NCBI GenBank assembly: GCA_037355855.1
Contig: CM074760.1
Span: 1,356,501-1,420,500, forward strand
Reading direction: 5' to 3'
Source: Pseudo-nitzschia pungens
Lineage: Eukaryota; Bacillariophyta; Bacillariophyceae; Bacillariales; Bacillariaceae
Length of the DNA stretch: 64,000 nt
The notes beneath the pieces are model-generated. The model saw only the letters and a program-made list of their open reading frames with translations. It searched no databases and had not been told where the DNA came from. Both the position numbers and the translations under genes were made by a program. The stretch's first letter is position 1. Each line of letters begins with the position of its first letter. Below are positions 41,531-54,300 of this stretch, piece by piece.

Positions 41531-43415
41531 TGTGGACGATCTTTACGGTACAACTCTAGGTAAGGTCTTACTCGTCTCCGCAAAGTAAGTTCAGGGTAGC
41601 AGCAACGTACGATAAGCTTTAGTACCGGTACGAGTTCCTGTTTGGATTATCTTTTGGAAATTGAATCGTATGAATCAAGTATCACATCAAAGTACTACCG
41701 TTAACGTGTATCGTAAGTAAGATCTTAACGTATGGATGGTATTATTTTTATTTGAAGTAGATACGAAGTATGCTCAAAATGTACGTACGTACCGTGATGG
41801 TGAAGTGAGAGTATTTAGGAAGGGTATGATGTGTGCATTAATACTGTATTGGCATTAGTTTTTCATAAGCCCTATGACATTCATCCCATTTTGACTTTAT
41901 CAACAGTATGGTTCTTTTAGGTGGTCATTGGTCATACCTTGGGAGGAATATTTTACTTAAACGCTATTTTCTTACTGATATGTGCGGTCTTCAGTAATGA
42001 ACGTTACGACTGTACCGGTACGAGTGGTGTCGTAGCGTGAAAACAGTATTATACGGAGTTGACGGCATCGATAAAGAAGTTATATCATGACGAACATCTT
42101 CGAGACCCGTACCTACGTACAGACGTGAAACTACTATGCTTACGATAAGTGGAGAAGCATTCAAAAGGTTCAGGGAGGAACATGACAGAATTCTTGACCG
42201 TAAGTTACGACTACACACATTTCAAGGTTGTTTGCCCGCTGGTTTTCAGTTCACGTCCAGCTGCCACGACCGCAGGACAGAGCTCGCGTGATGAGAGCAC
42301 AGAAGAGGAGCACAGCGCCTTATCGCAGTCAGAATTAGTATCATCATCATCAGTATCAACGACGATATCTTGTGCCGTAAACTGCGCCACTTCGAGGCGT
42401 CACTTTGTTGAACAAAAATCGATCAGGTAAGAGATGCTCTTCACGCCGCATCGTGCTGTTATCAAGGGAACAACTCGTTTTTGAGATGCTTCCTTCCCGA
42501 TGGTAAAAATTTTGAGAAAGATTCTTTTGCGATCAAACATTATGCTGGCTTTCCGAAAATAATGTCCGACACCTGTCGGAGTGGAAGCTATCTTAATGAA
42601 AGAACTTCCTTTGGTGTTAAGTTCGTGCCCAGATGGGCATATTCCCGGTTCAATTTGGGGGATTTCGCTTTGTATCTTGATTGTACGTGTAAATTGTAAA
42701 TGACCACCTTACGAGTCCAGGAAGAACGAAGTAATTATGATTGCACATGCTGTCATACATACATACCCGTCAAAAATGCACGAAGTCCGGTAAAAGGTAG
42801 AGCTACCGGTACGAGTTCATCATGTACTGAAAAAAATATGGGTCGTTATCCCCACACTTGACAGGGATTTAACAGCCAAAAACAACACTGAATGTTGTTT
42901 GTACGAGTACCGCACCGGTATGTACCGTGTCTACACGAAGATCACATAAACCAGATACCAGTACTCGTACCTGGTGTACATCGCAGCAATCTTTCACAAG
43001 ACCTGTGCCAGTCTCAAGGAGCTCTTTCCCGGCGAAGGAAGATATCGATGTTACCTCGAAGCACCTGGACTTCGATAAACTTAACTCGTTGTAACTAGGC
43101 TTGCAAGCTGTTGCCAGATACCCACTGTATCTGTTATCTCTTCCTTTCGGAGTCAGAATCAATCCCTATTTGGAACCTATCCGACGGGTGTTTTCAACAA
43201 GAGCAGACACCGCCACCTGTCTATAGTTTCTCACATTCGTCTTTTTGCTTGCGCCTCACAATTGGTTATCGAAAAGTCAGTATTTTACATTAGGGGTTCA
43301 GGGGATTTTATTCTCACTTCCATCCATTTTGCTTTGTCGTTTGGAACAAGTTACAAGTGACCGTCATCATTATCATCCATTTTGTCTTGTGAAGAAGATA
43401 TTGATCGGATTCTGG

Positions 43416-45529
43416 ATGCCCTCTGCAACTCTCGTAGCATCAGTGAATAACTCTGTCACTTCGAGTTTCACAACAATTGCCTCAACTCCCAGAAGAGCGC
43501 TAGAAACCATTCGGACAAAGTCACAAAGGTCTCCTACAATGGACGCACCAGCGGATGCTTCAACGAGGGAGGATTCGGCGACGAATCCCGATCGTAGTGA
43601 GACCGAGATTGCCTCCCAAGAGCAGCTTGGCGAAACAGCTCATCAAGGAGGGACGGGCGGGCATCTAACAGCAGGACCTCCCAATGGATATCCCCACGTT
43701 ATCCATCCCGATGAAACTCAGCAACCACATACTTATTATGATCCTTACAACAATTCTCAAATTACGCCCGAGCCTCCATCCCCCACCAATGCGAATGGGA
43801 GGGTGACATACAACACTGGCGGTTCTTTCTTTCAGCCGCAATCTGGAGCGGGTTTCCATAACAATGCCTTTACAAATGACGTTACACATCCGTATGCAGG
43901 AGCTCCTACTCCACAGCCCCCAAGCAGCCCAACCCAAAGTATGGGAGGGATTCCGCCAGCGTCGCCTCTCTTTCCCCGTATGACCATGACTGGTACCGTT
44001 CCATACCTGAACAACACAAGAGCTGGTGATACGGGTGTCACTCAGGGTATTAGTCCAGTGCCTTCTGGGTATCCATCATCGAGTGGAATGTACATGTCTG
44101 GTTCGTATCCTGTGTTAGGCGGTAGACCCAACGGATCTTCCAGTACCAACAGCAGTTCCACACATAGCAACAATGCAACCGACGAATTCGTCCCATGGAG
44201 TGAAAATCGGTGAGAAATGGATTTGCCGAGAGACTGGTGAGCGAGATTTTTCACGCAGCACTATCTCATGCACTCTTTTCATTTTGTTTCAATTTAACTA
44301 TTTTTAGAACCGCTCCCTACTCTCTGTCGTCGGGACAGGCAGGGATGCCATATGTTTCTGCAATGCCACCTCGGCCTGATCGATCTTCTTCTTTTGATGA
44401 CACCCCTCTGCCTCACTCTTCGTCAGACGGCTCTATCAATGCGTATGGTGCAGTGCCAGGGGCCGGTCCGCAAGCCTGGGGATACGGACCACCACCACCC
44501 GACGTGTATGGGAACAATTCAAACGTGTCTCAAGCTAGGCCCTCGATACCTTATCCAAACCCAGTTGGTGGTCAATATCGTCACCCTCCCCACTATGGGG
44601 GACCATACGGAGGACCGTTCGGTTACCCAACAACATCCCCCGGTCCCCCCATTCAGACTACATCATCCAACAAAGGACCGGATGGAGCAAACCTGTTCAT
44701 TTTTCACATTCCGAACCACTTCACCAATTTGGACATGTACCACTTGTTTAGCCCGTATGGAAATTTGTTGAGTGTACGCATCATGGTAGAAAAAGAGACC
44801 GGAAGGAGTCGCGGATTTGGATTTGTCTCCTATGATAACCCCGATGCTGCTGCATTAGCCATCAAGGAATTGAATGGATTCAATGTAAGTCGGAATCTGC
44901 GCTATGGGAAAGTTGTTTGCACAAATTAATTTCACAACCACGGAATGTGATGGCCACCATGAAACACATCAATTCTCTCATCAATTACATATGTATTTAT
45001 TGATTGCTGTCATTTGTGTGGTTGCAATTGGAACGAACAACATTCATAGATTGGAAACAAACGACTTAAGGTTCAGCACAAGCAGATTCGGCCAGCAGAA
45101 CAACAACAGCAGAGCCAACACATGTATCATGGAATGCAACATGCGGACCACCCACCGCAGCATGGAGGCGGTCGCGGACGTGGTCGAGGAGGTTACAGAG
45201 GAAATAATCTACCACCATCTGGGCCTATGACAATGCCGTCTGCGTGGTATAATGAAAGGAATGATAGAAACAATGGTCCCCGTTCACCTTCCACGATGCC
45301 CGGTGATGTTGGATCAGGCGAAGGTCAGAATGTCGTGGTCATCCTGGGAGATGGCACGAGTAATGGCGCGAACGTGGCAAAAGCAGAAAGTGTTGCCAGC
45401 TCAACGGTTGTCTCCGGACAAGGAGAGCACCAGGCATCGGCGGACGCCTTGTCGACGATGGATCATTTGGCTCAAAGTCTGCCCGACATCGGGGGGGTCT
45501 CATCGGCTCCTCCGTCGAATGGTGACTAG
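43416..45529 (+). CDS. CELF/Bruno-like single-RRM protein with Pro/Ser/Gly-rich regions
   Basis: A 616-aa RNA-binding protein from three exons: 43416-44209, 44308-44884 and 45050-45529. Introns of 98 and 165 nt (donors GTGAGA and GTAAGT, acceptors TTTTTAG and TTCATAG). The longest frame starts with TTG further upstream; 43416 is the first good ATG (a second is at 43538). A long Pro/Ser/Asn-rich prion-like N-terminus leads to one RRM: RNP2 NLFIFHIPNHF and RNP1 GRSRGFGFVSYDN. The second intron falls inside the RRM at GFN|IGNKRLKVQ, and splicing restores the CELF RRM3 signature GFNIGNKRLKVQHKQ. The C-terminus has an RGG-type stretch (GGGRGRGRGGYRGNN). Animal and plant relatives regulate mRNA splicing, translation or decay; the role here is inference. 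Confidence 0.88.
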
Positions 45530-46144
45530 AGCAAACAATAGAATGACAAGTTCACACTTATCACCACAAGTATGTTGAGGAATCTTTTTGAACGGAATTT
45601 TTCACAATGCCATAACCGAGGTAATGTATACTGTAGAGCTACAAGAAGTGGATTTCGGTTCAATCACTGTGTTCAACAAGGCAAGACTGTGAGATACTAA
45701 GAAGTACTTTCAAATTTGATCTGGGTACCGAATCTTGATCAATGACCGAGGTGATAACATGATAGAATTTCAATTACTATTACTGCGAGTGTAAAAAGTA
45801 GTGCAAATCAATAGCAGCTATTCTACTCCACTAAGTACTATTTGTTGTATCATGCCCACTTGATACCTGGATAACGAACTCGTTTTCAAAAGACGGTCAA
45901 CATATAGCTGCGCAATGACTGCCAGATAAAAAGGTAGGGAGTCCATCTCAGAACAAAATCGCGGCATCTCCATATCCCGGAAGAGAAAAAAATGAAAGAA
46001 TAAACCCAGGACAACCAGGCCTTCATACCATCCCGAAAATCGGATGACTTTGGAGAATAACAAAATTCCCCGAAGAGATGACCTCAGCTATCACCCAAAG
46101 ACACAGTTGTTGTCCCTTTTCGAGGTCTAGTCACGTTATCCTAC
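45530..46144. other. Convergent intergenic region
   Basis: Between two genes whose ends face each other. No recognised feature. Confidence 0.4.
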
Positions 46145-46639
46145 TCAGGAACAGCATCCCAGCTGAATTCCATCATCTGTGGGGCAGCACACACCCGTCA
46201 ATCCTAGAGCTGCGCATGAGGGGTTTGCTTCACAAGAACGTCCAACAGTTTTCGTCGCGATAGGAATAGGAATTGAGCTCCCTGAAGAGGAAGTTGGTTT
46301 GGCGGACGTTGGAGTGTATTCAGGTGTTTCTGTTTCCGTCAAATGACTGGCACTGTCGCCACTCGAACGAACTTTTTCTTGCCCAGGTCCGGGATAGAGA
46401 CCTCCGAAGTTATGAAACAAAACAAATGCAATACCTCCGAGGAAGACAGCAGCAATAATAATCGGAACCAGTAACTTTATCATTTTGGAGAGTTTCTCCT
46501 TCCTTGTTAATTCCTCTTCCTTGTAATAGTAGAGGTTTGACTCGTCGAAATCCTTGTTCTCGCCATTGCCGTCCGACTCTTCATCCTTGGTGTTGATGGT
46601 ACCATAGTCATATCCACTGCTTCCTGCTTCGATTGTCAT
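46145..46639 (-). CDS. Single-pass protein with C-terminal six-Cys motif
   Basis: A 164-aa protein, ATG at 46639. Residues 1-50 are acidic and hydrophilic (no signal peptide), followed by one TM (MIKLLVPIIIAAVFLGGIAF, about 53-75), a Pro/Ser/Thr-rich stalk (TETETPEYTPTSAKPTSSSG) and a terminal Cys-rich unit: SCEANPSCAALG, TGVCCPTDDG, QLGCCS. Six cysteines (C, C, CC, CC) in about 27 residues suggest a disulfide-bonded knot. By topology it should be type II with the Cys unit outside or in the lumen. The CxxNxxCxxLxxxGxCCPTxDGxxLxCC pattern is a small diatom-type domain seen in predicted surface proteins (my recollection, not searched). Function unknown. Confidence 0.65.
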   Translation of the reverse strand: MTIEAGSSGYDYGTINTKDEESDGNGENKDFDESNLYYYKEEELTRKEKLSKMIKLLVPIIIAAVFLGGIAFVLFHNFGGLYPGPGQEKVRSSGDSASHLTETETPEYTPTSAKPTSSSGSSIPIPIATKTVGRSCEANPSCAALGLTGVCCPTDDGIQLGCCS

Positions 46640-48008
46640 CCTGAATAAATATTTTCAGTTTCGTTCCTTTGAAAAGTCTGCGTAATCTTTCGGTGTGTTG
46701 TCCAAGTTCTCAACGAAAGATGAGACCACGGCGGAAGACAAAGAATAAACATACCAGTACGAGTAAGGTTACTGTTCTCAGAAGAAAAAGGTTTTTCCGT
46801 GCGAGAAACCGGGGCAATCTTTCTCCACAACAAGCATGACTGACTCGTTTGGTGTCAGGCTCCAGAGCACAGACTCCTCGGATGATTCGGTAAGTTAGGA
46901 TGATGTCGATTTTTTCTTACGTGGGAAATGGTGTACTTGAGTCGACTACTATCACCACCAGTACGGTACAGTTGTTACGAGTTGAGAACACAACACTCGA
47001 AGTTCTTAGATCTCACAGAAGTTGAAAGTAACCTTACTCGTACGTAATGGAAAAATAATGACTATGGATACGAGTAAGGTTATAGCTCTGTGTTTTTGAT
47101 ACGTAAGATCCAAAGTGCGTACGAGTACGTACGACTGAAATCGAAAATTGATAAATGAGTTGAGGATTACTCAAGGCTGAGAATTAGTAGCAGCAGCTCA
47201 AATGCATGATATTGGTTCCTCCCTGCAGTCAAAACTAGGACCCTCATAAGAAGAGTAGGAATCTTTAAAGGGGCATCAAAATCAAATCAGCTTGAATGGA
47301 TCTTGTTCCTTCTGATCTAAACCAAGAAAGGGATCTGGATTGTTCTCCTCAATAGTAGTAGTAGTAGAAGATTCATTCTGATCTTTTCACATTAAAAGTT
47401 TATGCTAATAGTACACAGATTTACTCTTGTTTCCTCAGTCAGGAATCCATCTTTACAAAACGTTGTTTTCAGACTGTACAACAGCATCATCACTCTTGTC
47501 GAACCAGTGTCAATTGGTCAGCAAACAAATACTTCTAAGAATATGAGAAGATAGTAACAATAGAAGGAATAGAAACATGAGAACTACATACATCATACGG
47601 TAAGGTTACCAAACGTCCCAATGGGAGGGTGCTAAAATAAACCTTATCCATAGAGGTACCGGTATGTAACGCGGTCACATCGGTACAGCCCTTTGCAATC
47701 GTACCGGTAAGTTTACCTCGTAATGACAGACACGTAATTAATGTCCAATCGCGGACGTCGAACCGCCTGACACCTTCCACGTTTTTAAGTTTTTAAAAGT
47801 GTCCCTCATCTTTTTCAATGGATCGGCGCAAGAGCAACTGAGTAAGATTATCGTTGAACACGGGAAGCGATGCATCGTAATCTTGTTTGTGGTCTTATTA
47901 CCCGCCATCCATCTTATTATCGGTGGCAATAACACCGAGTTTTAGGTCGACAGAGATACCAGCAACCACCCAAGTTCTCAGATTATCGCAAGTACAAAGT
48001 GTTTTACA
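46640..48008. other. Divergent intergenic region
   Basis: No gene seen. Contains a TAGTAGTAGTAG run near 47357 and TAC-type motifs (46755-46770, 47030-47110, 47595-47720). Shared upstream region of two genes. Confidence 0.45.
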
Positions 48009-48749
48009 ATGGTACACATCATTCCAATCGGTGTGGGAATCCTCGTCGCTGGACTCGTTGCCTTTCTGGCAAATCCGCGCCTTCCTACCTTCTCTTTCAA
48101 AGTTTTGAAATTATATCCAACGCTCCTTCACGACTCGACGCCGGCGTTTAGCGTGGGCGCCGACATTCGATTGTACAATGGAAATTTCATCACCGCGGAT
48201 GTGTACGCCTTCACCTTTGATATGTACTACCCCGACTGGGAAGAAAAATTGAATTACATCGGTCAGGTGACGGATTTGCTGCAAAAGCAACCCACCACAG
48301 ACGTGACAGCTACTACGACGACAAATACAACAAAGACACCGACGAGGAAGCAAAAGAAGGAAGTGATATGGACATTGGCGCCTCGGAGCAACTTTGAGAA
48401 AGTTGATGACGTCGTGATGGTACCAACGAATGCTGGAACGAAAGTGTTTTCGAGTTTGTCGTGGGATGCCTTTCAAAAAAGTGGGATTCTTCAAGTACCC
48501 CTGAGCGGAGTCTTTCACATCAAAGCAAACGGGATAATTCCTCTCTCCATGTCGATGATATGTGACAACAACGTACTCGATGCATGGAAAATGGAATTTC
48601 AGGGTGTCAGCTGCCGCATGGATTATGTCGGACCGGGCTGGAAGGACCTCACATTAGAATCGGAACGATTGCGATTGAAACTCGAGCATTCAACATGGAG
48701 GGCATCGGACTATCCAATCCCCGAAGCTGAAACAGAAAAAAAGCGGTGA
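48009..48749 (+). CDS. LEA14/NDR1-like single-TM protein
   Basis: A 246-aa protein, ATG at 48009 (ACAATGG). An N-terminal TM (IIPIGVGILVAGLVAFLA) is followed by a beta-rich domain: PRLPTFSFKVLKLYPT, TPAFSVGADIRLYNGNFIT and ADVYAFTFDMYY, which resemble the strands of the LEA_2/WHy fold of NDR1/HIN1-like plant proteins. A Thr/Lys-rich insertion (TTTTNTTKTPTRKQKK) interrupts the domain, after which VFSSLSWDAFQKSGILQVPL continues it. The last 40 residues are hydrophilic. Membrane anchoring with the domain exposed is likely; a stress or lipid-related role is speculation from family knowledge. Confidence 0.65.
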   Translation: MVHIIPIGVGILVAGLVAFLANPRLPTFSFKVLKLYPTLLHDSTPAFSVGADIRLYNGNFITADVYAFTFDMYYPDWEEKLNYIGQVTDLLQKQPTTDVTATTTTNTTKTPTRKQKKEVIWTLAPRSNFEKVDDVVMVPTNAGTKVFSSLSWDAFQKSGILQVPLSGVFHIKANGIIPLSMSMICDNNVLDAWKMEFQGVSCRMDYVGPGWKDLTLESERLRLKLEHSTWRASDYPIPEAETEKKR

Positions 48750-49056
48750 AGTAAAGAAACTAGGTTGAAACGAACAGGTCCCGTTTTTTTACTAGAAACA
48801 TAAATCGTCTGAGATTGCGTCGTAAGTTTGTTGAACTAATGTTGATGGCTACCAGCAGAGTATTCGGTCATCGAATAGAATTGTCTACGGCTTTGTTTGC
48901 AAAAGTACCGAACCGTGCTGTAGCGGATTGATTTGAGGTTGGTATCCCTCGTTCGGGGATGCACAAAGGATGTAAAAAATGTACCAACAATGTGTGTCGT
49001 AAAGGATAACGTTTCGTTTTCATTCAATGTCTATCGCGTCACTTTTTGTTGTCGTT
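48750..49056. other. Convergent intergenic region
   Basis: Short convergent spacer between the LEA14-like gene and VIPP1; nothing recognised. Confidence 0.4.
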
Positions 49057-50159
49057 TTAAAGCCCGGCGTCCCGTTTGAGCTTTTCGAATTCATCGTCGA
49101 CAGCGGATTTCTTGCCACCGTCCGATGCCGATGACTCGCCCGCCAACAAACCCTTCATCTTGGCCAATTCATTGTCGACTTCACTGGCGGCCTCCAACGC
49201 CTTGAATTGGGCCTCGACACTAGATCCCGACGATCCCGGCAGAATGTTTCCCGAGAGCGATCCCATTTCTGCTGAAACTTCGGCGGCAGCCTCCAAGGCC
49301 TCGACCTTTTCTTCCATTCGAGAAAAGGCGTCCGTGCTGGCCTTGCCCGTGACTCCGGAAATCATGTCGTTCACCTTTTGGGTCGACTGAGCGGTTCTTG
49401 CTCGTGCGATCATTTGGTCCTTCTTGGCTTTGTTTTCGGTGATTTTCGTTTCCAACATTTTCATTCCTTCGAAAAGCTTGTCCAACGAATCGGCTTGCTG
49501 GTCGATCTGGCTCTGCAAATTGTTGGCTTCATCGGTTTGTTGCTGGCGTCTCGTCAGCGCCTCCTTTGCCAATTCATCGTTGCCTTTTTCCAGGGCCAGC
49601 TGGGCGCGCTTGTACCAGTCTTGGGCCATGGCGTCGCATTGTTCCTTTTGTTTCAACAAACGACGCTGGGTGGCCGTGACCTCGGCGTACGATTGGCGAA
49701 TTTTGACCAAGTCGTTCTGTTTATTTTTTGTTTTTCGTTTTTTTTCGAAATTCGTCGGATGGATACGTGTAGTTGTTTGCAGATTCATTTTCGTCAGAGA
49801 TGTGCAGAGCAACAAAGTCAGCAGTTGAGGCGGATCAACGACCAGCACAGCGATGTTCGGTGCAAACCAAAAAGATCCAATCACCAACCAAACGAGCCTT
49901 CTTTTCGAAAAGAAAAAAGACTCACCTGCATTTCTTCGATGGCTTGTTCCATGATTTTTTCGGGATCTTCCAGCTTGTTTGCGAGTTCGTTGAGATTCGC
50001 CTTGGCAACGCGGGCGAATCGATCGAACAGATTCATTTGCAATTCGACAGAAGACGACCTGACGATCTGAGTTCGAAGCGGGGTCCCCATAAAGGCCTGC
50101 GAAGAAGAAAGCCCGAGGGCGAGGCAGAGTGCCGTCGTTTTTGCCGAGAATCGAACCAT
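49057..50159 (-). CDS. VIPP1: VIPP1 / IM30 (PspA family), plastid membrane-remodelling protein
   Basis: ESCRT-III-like PspA/IM30 protein that assembles on thylakoid and inner envelope membranes and is needed for thylakoid maintenance. 297 aa from two exons, 50159-49926 and 49716-49057, with a 209-nt intron (GTGAGT...AACAG) in phase 0. The N-terminus is a signal peptide (TTALCLALGLSSSQAFMG) ending QAFMGTP, the diatom plastid motif. The mature part begins at MNLFDRFARVAKANLNELAN, then DPEKIMEQAIEEMQ, and the intron falls right after that block. Exon 2 gives the coiled helical hairpin (SYAEVTATQRRLLKQKEQCD, ALTRRQQQTDEANNLQSQID) and the usual DAFSRMEEKVEALEAAAEV region. It lacks a long extra C-terminal domain. 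Family identification is firm. Confidence 0.95.
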
Positions 50160-51333
50160 GTTTCTAGTGTATTGTTGGGGATAGCTTTCCGATCAACCGT
50201 ACCGGTATCGGCTATGAATTTGTTTGAATGCAATGTAGACAATGTCGATACTAGTAAGGTTAGCCAACATGGAAGGCGGAGGAGAAAAGATGCTGCTCCA
50301 AGATGTTTTCGTTTTCGGACTCGGCCCTCCACGAGCCACGAGTAAGGTTACCATATGGCTCTACGAGTACGATTACTCGTATTCTACACACGTGTACAAA
50401 CGCTGTACGCAGCAAATTCTCAACACGTTCAACGTTGAACTGGTCGAATCATCATCTCATCAGTCATCATTGTTTTGCGTCATGAAGAAAAAAATACGAA
50501 TCGAATCAATCATGCTATTCGATATTCATACCTATAGTACCTACGAAGTAGTAGATATGGAAACTACATAATGAACGTTCAACAAAAATTACTTTCTGTT
50601 GCATCTAAAATACGAAAATTCCCAAAAGCAGTGTTCCAAAAGTATTATGGTAAGGTTTACACCTCCGCCGCCATGTTCATTTGGTACGTGTGATGGATCT
50701 CTCTCTCCTTGAATGTTAAGTGTGAAATACCAAGAATTAGCATTGACTACAATCAGGGATGATGATTCTAGAAACATGAGAAATAAAAGTAATAGGCAGC
50801 TGCTATTTACCTCGTTACTCTACCACCAAGCCCATCCCGATACAGCAGATTTGGCTTCGAGGATCCGATAGAGAGTGGCAAGTTTGTCTGTCTGCTTCCT
50901 GCGTTTTGCGCAGAGGACGCAACATCGCTGTAGTTCCATGCCCTGTGTAATCTAGCGTTCTCCGGCTCCTCGGGGTGAGCCATCCTGCGACCATTGTCTC
51001 TCGTGCCAAAAAAGGAGAGCTGCCACACGCAGCCAGCCAGCCAGTCAGCCAGCCAACAAAAACAGAAACGGGCCGCTGGTGGCATCTCGAATGAATCGAC
51101 AGAGTTGGGAATCTCAATCAAGGCAATCATCGGTTGCGAATGTGTTCATGCCTCGCCGAATGTCGGCGCTCTTTCCTCCCCTCTCCTCGGAAAGACGACC
51201 ACTCTGGATGGTGGCACGGCGCATCCGTCTTGTGCCCTTGGGATTCAGCTTCCACCACTGCTTTCGTGCCGCTCGATTGATGCAACCTCGCAACAACCTT
51301 CCAGAAAATGCGGTGTCAAAAGGTTGGTTTTTC
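50160..51333. other. Intergenic region
   Basis: Upstream of VIPP1 (minus) and downstream of the first ankyrin gene. TAC-type motifs at 50200-50260 and 50340-50400. A run of GCCAGCCAGCCAGTCAGCCAGCC lies near 51034. Frames here are shadows. Confidence 0.45.
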
Positions 51334-54300
51334 CTATTCCGGATTGGTGTTCGGAGAAAGAGCAGAGAGCACGGATGGTTTTGTCCTCAGTAGGTGGTAG
51401 ATCACGTCCGTCTGGTGCGTCGATGTCGAAGCCGACTTCGGCGTCGATGGCGGCGCCTTCGAATCCACCCTCGGAGACCGGGACACCGGCGTGCCGGCAC
51501 GCGATTCGCGGTCGTAGGATTCGGCCAGCGCGGCCAGCTGAAACGGCAGCAGCCCGGTGGCCGGATCGGGAATCGAGAGGGTGTCCAGGTCGAGGTTCAG
51601 GATGCTCTGGATGTAGCGGAGTGATTTTCCGCTCGATATCGCGCAGTGCAGGGCAATGTTGCCGCTGTTGCACCTCCTGCGGACCAGGTCAAAGTCCCCG
51701 GCCAGCAACAGGTTCAGGACCTTGATGCGCGAGTTCTCGGTTCCGACTCGGTGCCGTTCGGGATGCCAGTGCTGGCAAGCAATGTGTATGGGGAGCGCAC
51801 CCGTGGTGGCATCGATCTTGTACCGCGCGGTCGGATTCAAGCGGCAGATGTATTCGATCAGCGAGGGCTGCGACGTGGGGTTGGCCAGCGCCAGGTGCAA
51901 CAAACTCTCGTTCTTGCCGCAGCCGGTGCTTCGGTTGCTCGACTTTGCGATGAGATACCGGAGTTTGTCCCACCATTCGTGACACGCCAGCGATAATTTG
52001 TCGTCCTCGTCTTCGCCGTCGTCTGCGCCACCGCCGCCGCCGTCGGTCTCGGATCCGTTGCGATACCGCCGTGCAAACTCTTTTGCCAAACTGGCAGACG
52101 CGTGTTGCTGATTTTGGTTTTCGTTTTCGTTCTGTTGTTGATTTTGATTCTGTTGATGATGATGATGATGTTGTTGATGTTGCACTCCGTTGGATTGGCC
52201 GATTGGATGGCGGTCGGTGCAGCCCTCGTTGTAGTGATTGGCCAGTTGCTTTCGCATCAATACCAACAAACGGGCTTCCGGGATGCATTTGGAGATTGTC
52301 TCGACCACTTTGTGCACGGCGGTGAGGGGATAGTTCGCTCGAAACACGCCCTCGAAAAGGCGCTCGGACATGTCGCCGTCGTCGTCCCGATCCTGTTTCA
52401 GAATCTTCTCACCCAGGACCGTCATGAGACCGACCACGGGGGGTGGCGCAAAAGACTCCAGCGCAAGGGTCGGGAGGTTCGTTTCGTGTTTCACGGCCAA
52501 GCCCTTGCGCCTCGATACCATGGTCTCTAGCAGAAACAAAACGTTCTCAAAGGCGGTTTCCCGATTCGCCTGGTCCAGTGCCTGCTGTTGGGTGATCGGA
52601 GCGCCCCAGTTCCATGCCGTCGTTGCTGCGTTCTTCGGCCGGGACCGATCCGCCTTGAGGACCGCGTACCGCAGGGGCGTGTGCCGGAGACGATCGGGAG
52701 TTCCCAGTGCGTCGGGGTTGGCTCGGATCATCCGATCCAATACGTGCTGGTCCAGTCCGTTCATGACCGCCAGGTGCAGCGGAAGCCTCCCGTCCTCGTC
52801 GGCCACGGACGCCGCACAACGTTCGACAAAAAGGAGCCGGCGGAGCAGGTTGGACGGCATGTGCTCCGTGCAGGCCCAGTGCAACGGGGTCCGCCCCTTT
52901 GCGTCCACGCGCAACAACGGCGAGGCTTCGAGAGAGTGGTGGTGCTGTTGCTGCTGCTTCTTGGATTTTTTGGAAGACTTGTGCGAGGATGGGCGACGAT
53001 ACTGTGTGTGATCGTGCGACAGGAGCATGGTCCGAATGGCTTTCCAGTCGTGCTTGGCAATGGTGGAGTGCCATTGCCATTGGAGTTTTTCCTCGCCGCC
53101 GTCGTCGTTAACAAAAGGTGCGGGACGACCCTTCGATTTGGACGAAACGGGTCGCTTCTCGGATCGGCATTCGCTGTTGGAGCGCATGCGAATCGTGGTT
53201 GCCATTCTGTTGTTGGACGGTGCGGGATCCTGCGACCTCGATCGGATTGTCGCTGGTCCCGATGGTGTTGTTGATGCTGGTTTCGTCGTCCACGACGATC
53301 GGCTCTTCGATCGTGATCGGCGCTCCCGTTCTCCATCGAGCGGTTCCGGTCGCGATCGGCTCTTGGACCTCGAGGATCGAAGGATGTTCCGGACCAGGCC
53401 GCGCCAACCGTGGTGGTCACCCGCTTCGTTCTTCTCCTTTTGGGCGGGACAAGGGTGCCCGCACTCCTCTCCCTGTGGAAGCGTTGATGCAACAGCAACC
53501 GGATCAGCAACCGGTTGAGCAACCGGTTCAGCAACTAAGATAGCCCGCTCGGAAGGGCCTCCCCGCTGCTCCGAAGCGCTCCGCGTCCCAGATCCATCCC
53601 CGGGATAAGACGGGGACTCCCCGCAAGTCGGAAAGGCCGCAACGGACGATCTCGAGGATCGCAGCGAGATGCTTTCCCGAAAGGCGGCGTCCGCAACCGA
53701 CTCGTGCTGCTGCCCCCCGTTTCCGTCGCCGAGAGAGGGACACGACTCCCTCGTCTTTCGTTGCCTCCTGGCTTGTTCTCGTCGCCGCTTGATCAGCATC
53801 ATGCTTTCCTCCAGGAGTTGTTGCCGCAACAAAACAAGCGTTTCGGGTTGTTTTGGATTTCGATTTTGATCTTGTGGTTGTGATTGTTGGTTTTCTGCAG
53901 CATTGAAATCATCCGAATGCAACAAAACGCCGTTCGAAACCATTCTCGACCAGCGCCGCGACGCCCTCGATCGATGGGGGCAAGCCGAACTCGAAACCGA
54001 CGACGATGGCTGCTGCTGCTGCTGCTGCTGCGAAAGCTCCCCGGAGATATCACCGCCGCGGTGGAGCTCGCCGCTCGAGCTCGCCGTTTCCGAGGGCGAG
54101 GTAGCGCTGCACGATTGTGTCGGGTCCTTGCTCCGGGAGCGACGACGAAAGGCTTTCCAGAGATTGTTGCTGCTTCGAGTCGCATTCGCATTCGAATTCG
54201 AATTCGAATTCGAATTGGAATCCCGTTCGTTCGTGCTCCGTTGGTCGCACGCGAGGGGTTCGTGTTCCGCCCGCGGTTTGTCTTGCTGGATTCGTTTCTT

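Larger units (their letters stand above)
40899..43415. other. Long intergenic region with hairpin element
   Basis: No gene recognised in 2.5 kb. It has MITE-like copy C (41284-41393), a nested inverted TTACCGTAAGG array (41489-41530), and numerous TAC-type motifs. Frames near 42149 and 42892 show no conserved features. The last 150 bp are the probable leader of the CELF-like gene. Confidence 0.5.
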
